64,000 nt of DNA, taken from NCBI RefSeq assembly GCF_014698995.1, contig NZ_JACWZZ010000001.1, positions 124,001 through 188,000 on the forward strand. The letters are read 5' to 3'. The first letter of the stretch is position 1. The number at the start of each line of letters is the position of its first letter. The notes under the pieces are model-generated. The model did no database searches and was not told the DNA's origin. It worked only from the letters and a program-made list of their open reading frames with translations. This DNA comes from Hymenobacter duratus. Its GTDB lineage: Bacteria > Bacteroidota > Bacteroidia > Cytophagales > Hymenobacteraceae. Of the stretch, positions 61,085 to 64,000 are shown one piece after another. A program made the translations under genes and the position numbers.

Positions 61085-61747
61085 CTAGTTACGGCCCAGA
61101 TAGAAGGAAGCCCCGAAGCGCAGATCATTGAGGCCAAAGCCGAAGTCGAGCGCACTGGTTTTCATCTCGGGGGCAAAATCGTGGGCTTCCTCTTTCATCT
61201 GCTCGTAGCTCAGGCCGCGCAAGGAAAGCTCCAGCCCGAATTTGGGAGTAGGGAAAAACACGAAGCCGGGGGCCAACTGCCCGTAAAACCCTTTTCGGTC
61301 GTGCTGGAAGGAGGGACGGCCGAGGCCCGGCTCCGTGAGCTGGCGGGCACTCCGATAGCCGCCGCCGACCTGCCCGAAAAAAGCTGCCTGGTCGCCGCCA
61401 ACAAACTTGTAGTAGCGCAGTACCGGCCCGAGGCTGAATTCCTTGGTGTTGTATTCGCCATAGGCAACATACGGGTCAAATGGATCAATGGCATTGTAGA
61501 TAGGATAGTCTTCGTTGCCATTGACATAGCCCACATTCAGTCCCAACATCAGGTTGTCGGCCAGAAAGTGCCCTGCCCCCAGGTTGCCTTCGAAGCGGCT
61601 GATTTTGCTGTCGTAGTTGCCCGACTTGTTGGTGACGCTGGTGTAGCCAATGTTGCCAGTCAGAAGGGTAGTGCCTTTGGCAATCTGGGCCTGCGCCCCC
61701 GAGGCTGCAGCAAGGCTGAGTGCCAGGCTGCTAATAAGGATTTTCAT
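61085..61747 (-). CDS. Outer-membrane beta-barrel protein (copy A of tandem pair)
   Basis: 220 residues with signal peptide (MKILISSLALSLAAASGAQAQ). It has the same strand pattern as the downstream copy: GHFLADNLMLGLNVGYVNG, LGPVLRYYKFVGGDQAAFFGQVGGGYR, GFVFFPTPKFGLELSLRGLSY, and terminal LRFGASFYLGRN. The shared motifs show a tandem duplication followed by divergence. Confidence 0.87.
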   Translation of the reverse strand: MKILISSLALSLAAASGAQAQIAKGTTLLTGNIGYTSVTNKSGNYDSKISRFEGNLGAGHFLADNLMLGLNVGYVNGNEDYPIYNAIDPFDPYVAYGEYNTKEFSLGPVLRYYKFVGGDQAAFFGQVGGGYRSARQLTEPGLGRPSFQHDRKGFYGQLAPGFVFFPTPKFGLELSLRGLSYEQMKEEAHDFAPEMKTSALDFGFGLNDLRFGASFYLGRN

Positions 61748-61829
61748 GTGAAAAAGGATAAGAGAAGAGGAAATAGGAATGGCAAAGTAACGGGGAATCC
61801 TGCGGGCAATTATGGCCGGCTACAAATAA

Positions 61830-61863
61830 AAAAGCCCACTGAACGTAAGTTCAGCGGGCTTTT
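61830..61863 (-). terminator. Terminator of tRNA-Pro(TGG)
   Basis: 15-bp stem (61830-61844 with 61849-61863, one A-C mismatch) followed on the minus strand by T-rich sequence. Confidence 0.8.
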
Positions 61864-61882
61864 GGTAACCTAACATATAAAG

Positions 61883-61956
61883 TCGGGGTGGCAGGATTCG
61901 AACCTGCGGCCTCCTGCTCCCAAAGCAGGCGCGATACCGGGCTACGCTACACCCCG
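61883..61956 (-). tRNA. tRNA-Pro (TGG)
   Basis: 74 bases on the minus strand: acceptor CGGGGTG with CACCCCG, D-arm AGCGTAGCCCGGTATCGCGC, anticodon stem-loop CCTGC-TTTGGGA-GCAGG giving TGG, T-arm GCAGGTTCGAATCCTGC, discriminator A, no encoded CCA. Confidence 0.97.
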
Positions 61957-61970
61957 AATTTTCCTGTTGA

Positions 61971-61984
61971 TGCAGTATACTGCA
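61971..61984. other. 14-bp perfect palindrome upstream of tRNA-Pro(TGG)
   Basis: TGCAGTATACTGCA, self-complementary, 15 bases upstream of the tRNA 5' end on its strand. Possibly a processing signal or protein site; may be chance. Confidence 0.35.
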
Positions 61985-62008
61985 CCCATAAATCCAGGCT
62001 TTTGGCCG

Positions 62009-62043
62009 AAAAAAACCTCCGGGTGGGGTTCCCAGAGGCTTTT
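62009..62043 (-). terminator. Terminator-like hairpin after tRNA-Pro(GGG)
   Basis: CCTC/GAGG and GGG/CCC pair around a 7-base loop with one mismatch; on the minus strand a run of T follows. Confidence 0.6.
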
Positions 62044-62062
62044 CGAGCAAGAAACTCTTCAG

Positions 62063-62136
62063 TCGGAGTGGCAGGATTCGAACCTACGACCTCCAGCACC
62101 CCATGCTGGCGCGATACCAGGCTACGCTACACCCCG
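62063..62136 (-). tRNA. tRNA-Pro (GGG)
   Basis: 74 bases on the minus strand: acceptor CGGGGTG with CACTCCG (one G-U pair), D-arm AGCGTAGCCTGGTATCGCGC, anticodon stem-loop CCAGC-ATGGGGT-GCTGG giving GGG, T-arm GTAGGTTCGAATCCTGC, discriminator A. Confidence 0.96.
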
Positions 62137-62150
62137 AGAGAATTGAGACA

Positions 62151-62182
62151 CAAAGGTAAGCGAAGAAGTGAGAGTTTCGCAA
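62151..62182 (-). promoter_or_regulatory. Promoter of tRNA-Pro(GGG)
   Basis: On the minus strand TTG (62182-62180), 21-base spacer, TACCTTTG (62158-62151), 14 bases upstream of the tRNA 5' end. Confidence 0.65.
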
Positions 62183-62338
62183 TAGCTGCCGAAGAAAATT
62201 GGGCCTGCAGCGCATATAGCCGGTTTTTAGCGGGTTGCTAACCCGCCAAAGACCAGAAAGGCGCCTCATATTCTGCAGCTTGCGCCGCTGGCTCGCTTTT
62301 CGGCAAGCCCTGAAAAATATTTTACGGCAGCTGACGGC

Positions 62339-62389
62339 TCAGCAAAAAGCCGCCCCTCCTGCTAGGCAGGAGGGGCGGCTTTTTGCTGA
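62339..62389. terminator. 24-bp perfect hairpin terminator of fbaA
   Basis: 62339-62362 and 62366-62389 are perfect reverse complements with loop TAG, including A5/T5 tracts. On the minus strand it follows the fbaA stop by 25 bases. Confidence 0.88.
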
Positions 62390-62414
62390 TAAGCTGTACC
62401 GCTTACCGCTGCTG

Positions 62415-63497
62415 CTAGGGGCGACGGTTCACGGCGTTCAGGTCTTCGAAAGCCTGCTTGAGACGAGCTACGAAGGTCTTTTCGCCTTCGCGCAGCCACA
62501 CGCGCGGATCGTAGTACTTCTTGTTCGGCGAATCGGGGCCGTTAGGGTTGCCGATCTGGCCCTGCAGGAAGCCTTCGTTCTTGACGTAGTTGTTTTTGAT
62601 GCCTTCCCAGAACGCCCACTGCAGGTCGGTATCAATGTTCATCTTGATAGCTCCGTAGCTGATAGCCTCGCGGATTTCTTCCTGGCTGGAGCCGGAGCCG
62701 CCATGAAATACAAAATCAACGGGCTGCGGGCCGGTGTTGAAACGCTCCTGCACATAGAGCTGCGAGTTGTGCAGGATTTTAGGCTGCAGCTTCACGTTGC
62801 CGGGCTTGTATACGCCGTGCACGTTGCCGAAGGCTGCAGCCACCGTGAAACGGGGACTTACTTCGCTGAGCTCCTTGTAGGCATAGGCCACTTCTGAAGG
62901 CTGCGTGTAGAGCTTAGAGCTATCCACGTCGGAGTTGTCGACGCCATCTTCCTCGCCGCCGGTTACACCCAACTCGATTTCCAGCGTCATGCCGATTTTG
63001 GCCATCCGCTCCAGGTAGCGCTTGCAGACTTCAATATTCTCCTCAATCGGTTCTTCCGACAGGTCGAGCATGTGGGAGCTGTAGAGGGGCTGCCCGTACT
63101 GCGCGAAATGCTTTTCGCCGGCCGTGAGGAGGCCATCAATCCAGGGCAGCAGCTTCTTGGCGGCGTGGTCGGTGTGCAGAATCACCGGCACATCGTAGAG
63201 CTCGGCCATGGCGTGCACGTGCTGCGCTCCGGAAATGGCGCCGGCGATGCTGGCCCGCTGGTTCTCGTTCGAGGGGTACTTGCCCGCAAAGAACTGAGCC
63301 CCACCGTTAGAGAACTGAATGATAACCGGCGAATTCACCTCGTGGGCGGTTTCGAGCACGGCATTCACCGTGTTGGTGCCGGTGACGTTTACGGCTGGCA
63401 GCGCGAAGGAATGCGCCTTGGCATACTGGAAAAGGGATTGAACTTCGTCGCCGTGCAGGACACCGGCACGTAGTCCGGTAAGGGTTGGTGCAGCCAT
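62415..63497 (-). CDS. fbaA: Class II fructose-bisphosphate aldolase
   Basis: Zinc-dependent glycolytic/gluconeogenic aldolase. 360 residues, class IIA length. Motifs: ALPAVNVTGTNTVNAVLETA, VPVILHTDHAAKKLLPWIDGLL (catalytic Asp and zinc His), LEIELGVTGGEEDGVDNS (zinc Glu), AAAFGNVHGVYKPGNVKL (zinc His), VFHGGSGSSQEEI and AIKMNIDTDLQWAFW. No cotranscribed partner. Confidence 0.96.
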   Translation of the reverse strand: MAAPTLTGLRAGVLHGDEVQSLFQYAKAHSFALPAVNVTGTNTVNAVLETAHEVNSPVIIQFSNGGAQFFAGKYPSNENQRASIAGAISGAQHVHAMAELYDVPVILHTDHAAKKLLPWIDGLLTAGEKHFAQYGQPLYSSHMLDLSEEPIEENIEVCKRYLERMAKIGMTLEIELGVTGGEEDGVDNSDVDSSKLYTQPSEVAYAYKELSEVSPRFTVAAAFGNVHGVYKPGNVKLQPKILHNSQLYVQERFNTGPQPVDFVFHGGSGSSQEEIREAISYGAIKMNIDTDLQWAFWEGIKNNYVKNEGFLQGQIGNPNGPDSPNKKYYDPRVWLREGEKTFVARLKQAFEDLNAVNRRP

Positions 63498-63693
63498 TGC
63501 GGAAAGGATAAAAATTGAGTTGTGAGCCTTCGAACTTACTCACTTTCTGCTTAGCACACCTCACCAAAACACCGTGGCAGACCGGACGAGGCGGCTGGTT
63601 TAGAGAGTGGATAGTGGTATAATTATTTGAAAGACAAAGGTTTTCTGTCGTTTAAATGCCTTCGGTTCGGACTGGTTTATAAAGTGCCAATAT

Positions 63694-63716
63694 GTTTCGA
63701 TAAGCGTTTCGATAAG
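63694..63716. repeat. Direct repeat GTTTCGATAAG x2
   Basis: Two identical 11-mers one base apart, about one helical turn. It could be a tandem regulator site in the divergent fbaA promoter region. Confidence 0.6.
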
Positions 63717-63884
63717 TAGGAGGTTTGCTGCCGAGCGCACCGTCAGTGCCTGCTAACCGGCAGCATGGACAATGATAGCAGGGGAGAAATATTATTTTTA
63801 AACTATTGAAGTTGGGGTGTTGAATATGTGCTTTGATTATGAGGGGATTATGTATATTTCCCGTGGTGGAATATGGATTTTGGC

Positions 63885-63892
63885 TATCTTTG
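63885..63892 (+). promoter_or_regulatory. -7 box (TATCTTTG) of the last gene
   Basis: Exact TAnnTTTG, 40 bases before the ATG at 63933; no spaced TTG recognised. Confidence 0.5.
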
Positions 63893-63932
63893 TCAAAATA
63901 CTGTATTGCTCACTTTTGCGTTAGGCGTGCGT

Positions 63933-64000
63933 ATGAAAACACTCTTTACACTCGTTTGTCTGATAGCCACTTTCTCGCTGTCGGCACCCGTTCAGGCCCA
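63933..64000 (+). CDS. Secreted protein, 3' truncated by window edge
   Basis: Only 22 codons are visible. They spell a textbook Sec signal peptide: MKTLFTL, a hydrophobic core (VCLIATFSLS) and an AxA-type end (APVQA-Q). The mature protein lies beyond the right edge, so no function can be given. A -7 box precedes it. Confidence 0.75.
   Translation, partial: MKTLFTLVCLIATFSLSAPVQA

Larger units (their letters stand above)
63498..63932. other. Gene-free, AT-rich interval between fbaA and the last gene
   Basis: No convincing gene on either strand. It contains two direct copies of GTTTCGATAAG (63694-63704 and 63706-63716, 12-base period) and a -7 box near its right end. It presumably holds the divergent promoters of fbaA and the secreted-protein gene. 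Confidence 0.6.

Noticed and set aside
61888-62241. Frame containing AGFEPAASCSQSRRDTGLRYTP and a second similar block
   Set aside because: It is the antisense reading of the two tRNA-Pro genes; this peptide is a classic annotation artefact.

Overview
The window looks like chromosome from a GC-rich member of Bacteroidota, most likely Hymenobacter or a close relative in the Cytophagales. This is inferred from families largely confined to the phylum (DUF4270, DUF4293, DUF4476, a half-length glycogen synthase, a PorE-like OmpA lipoprotein), from the scarcity of Shine-Dalgarno sequences, and from promoter boxes of the form TTG-N19-21-TAnnTTTG. No phage, plasmid, transposase or CRISPR array was seen.

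Layout. 1-8.4 kb: end of an RluB-type pseudouridine synthase, then an envelope block (coaX, outer-membrane barrel, lptC, small membrane protein, PpiD-like chaperone) and a TPR protein. 8.5-13.7 kb: a 37-residue membrane peptide divergent from recJ, DoxX, lptB, a GH3-family enzyme and a small membrane protein. 13.7-23.9 kb, all minus strand: AIM24-like protein, a charged small protein, gltX, pentapeptide-repeat protein, RidA, DUF6056 membrane protein, glmS, DUF4270 lipoprotein and short glgA. 24-29 kb, plus strand: panC, panD, a flippase-like membrane protein, a heptose-phosphate adenylyltransferase, a YugP-type protease and an acyl-CoA dehydrogenase. 29.3-34.1 kb: AraC regulator, GGGP synthase with two membrane-associated partners, a J-domain/TPR protein and a fasciclin protein.

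34.7-47.3 kb is a nearly complete phenylacetate catabolon: paaK, a TetR regulator, paaE-A-B-C-D, paaG, paaH, paaI, a 3-oxoadipyl-CoA thiolase, paaZ and a PaaF-like hydratase. It would take phenylacetate through phenylacetyl-CoA, ring 1,2-epoxidation, oxepin formation and ring opening to acetyl-CoA and succinyl-CoA. A shared operator-like palindrome precedes paaK and paaA. Just downstream lie a tRNA-Phe and a two-gene Hdr-type iron-sulfur membrane complex that may pass beta-oxidation electrons to menaquinone.

50.6-64 kb: small conserved protein, PorE-like lipoprotein, DUF4476 and DUF4293 proteins, a second thiolase, a GNAT acetyltransferase, truA, an ABC exporter, a GyrI-like protein, two tandem barrel proteins, two tRNA-Pro genes, fbaA, and the first codons of a secreted protein.

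The most unusual non-coding signals are a family of long inverted repeats with matching loops (8370-8463 and 57716-57816, plus a degenerate copy inside the paa operon), several very long perfect hairpins at gene ends (up to 37 bp), and a structured 600-base gap upstream of paaK.
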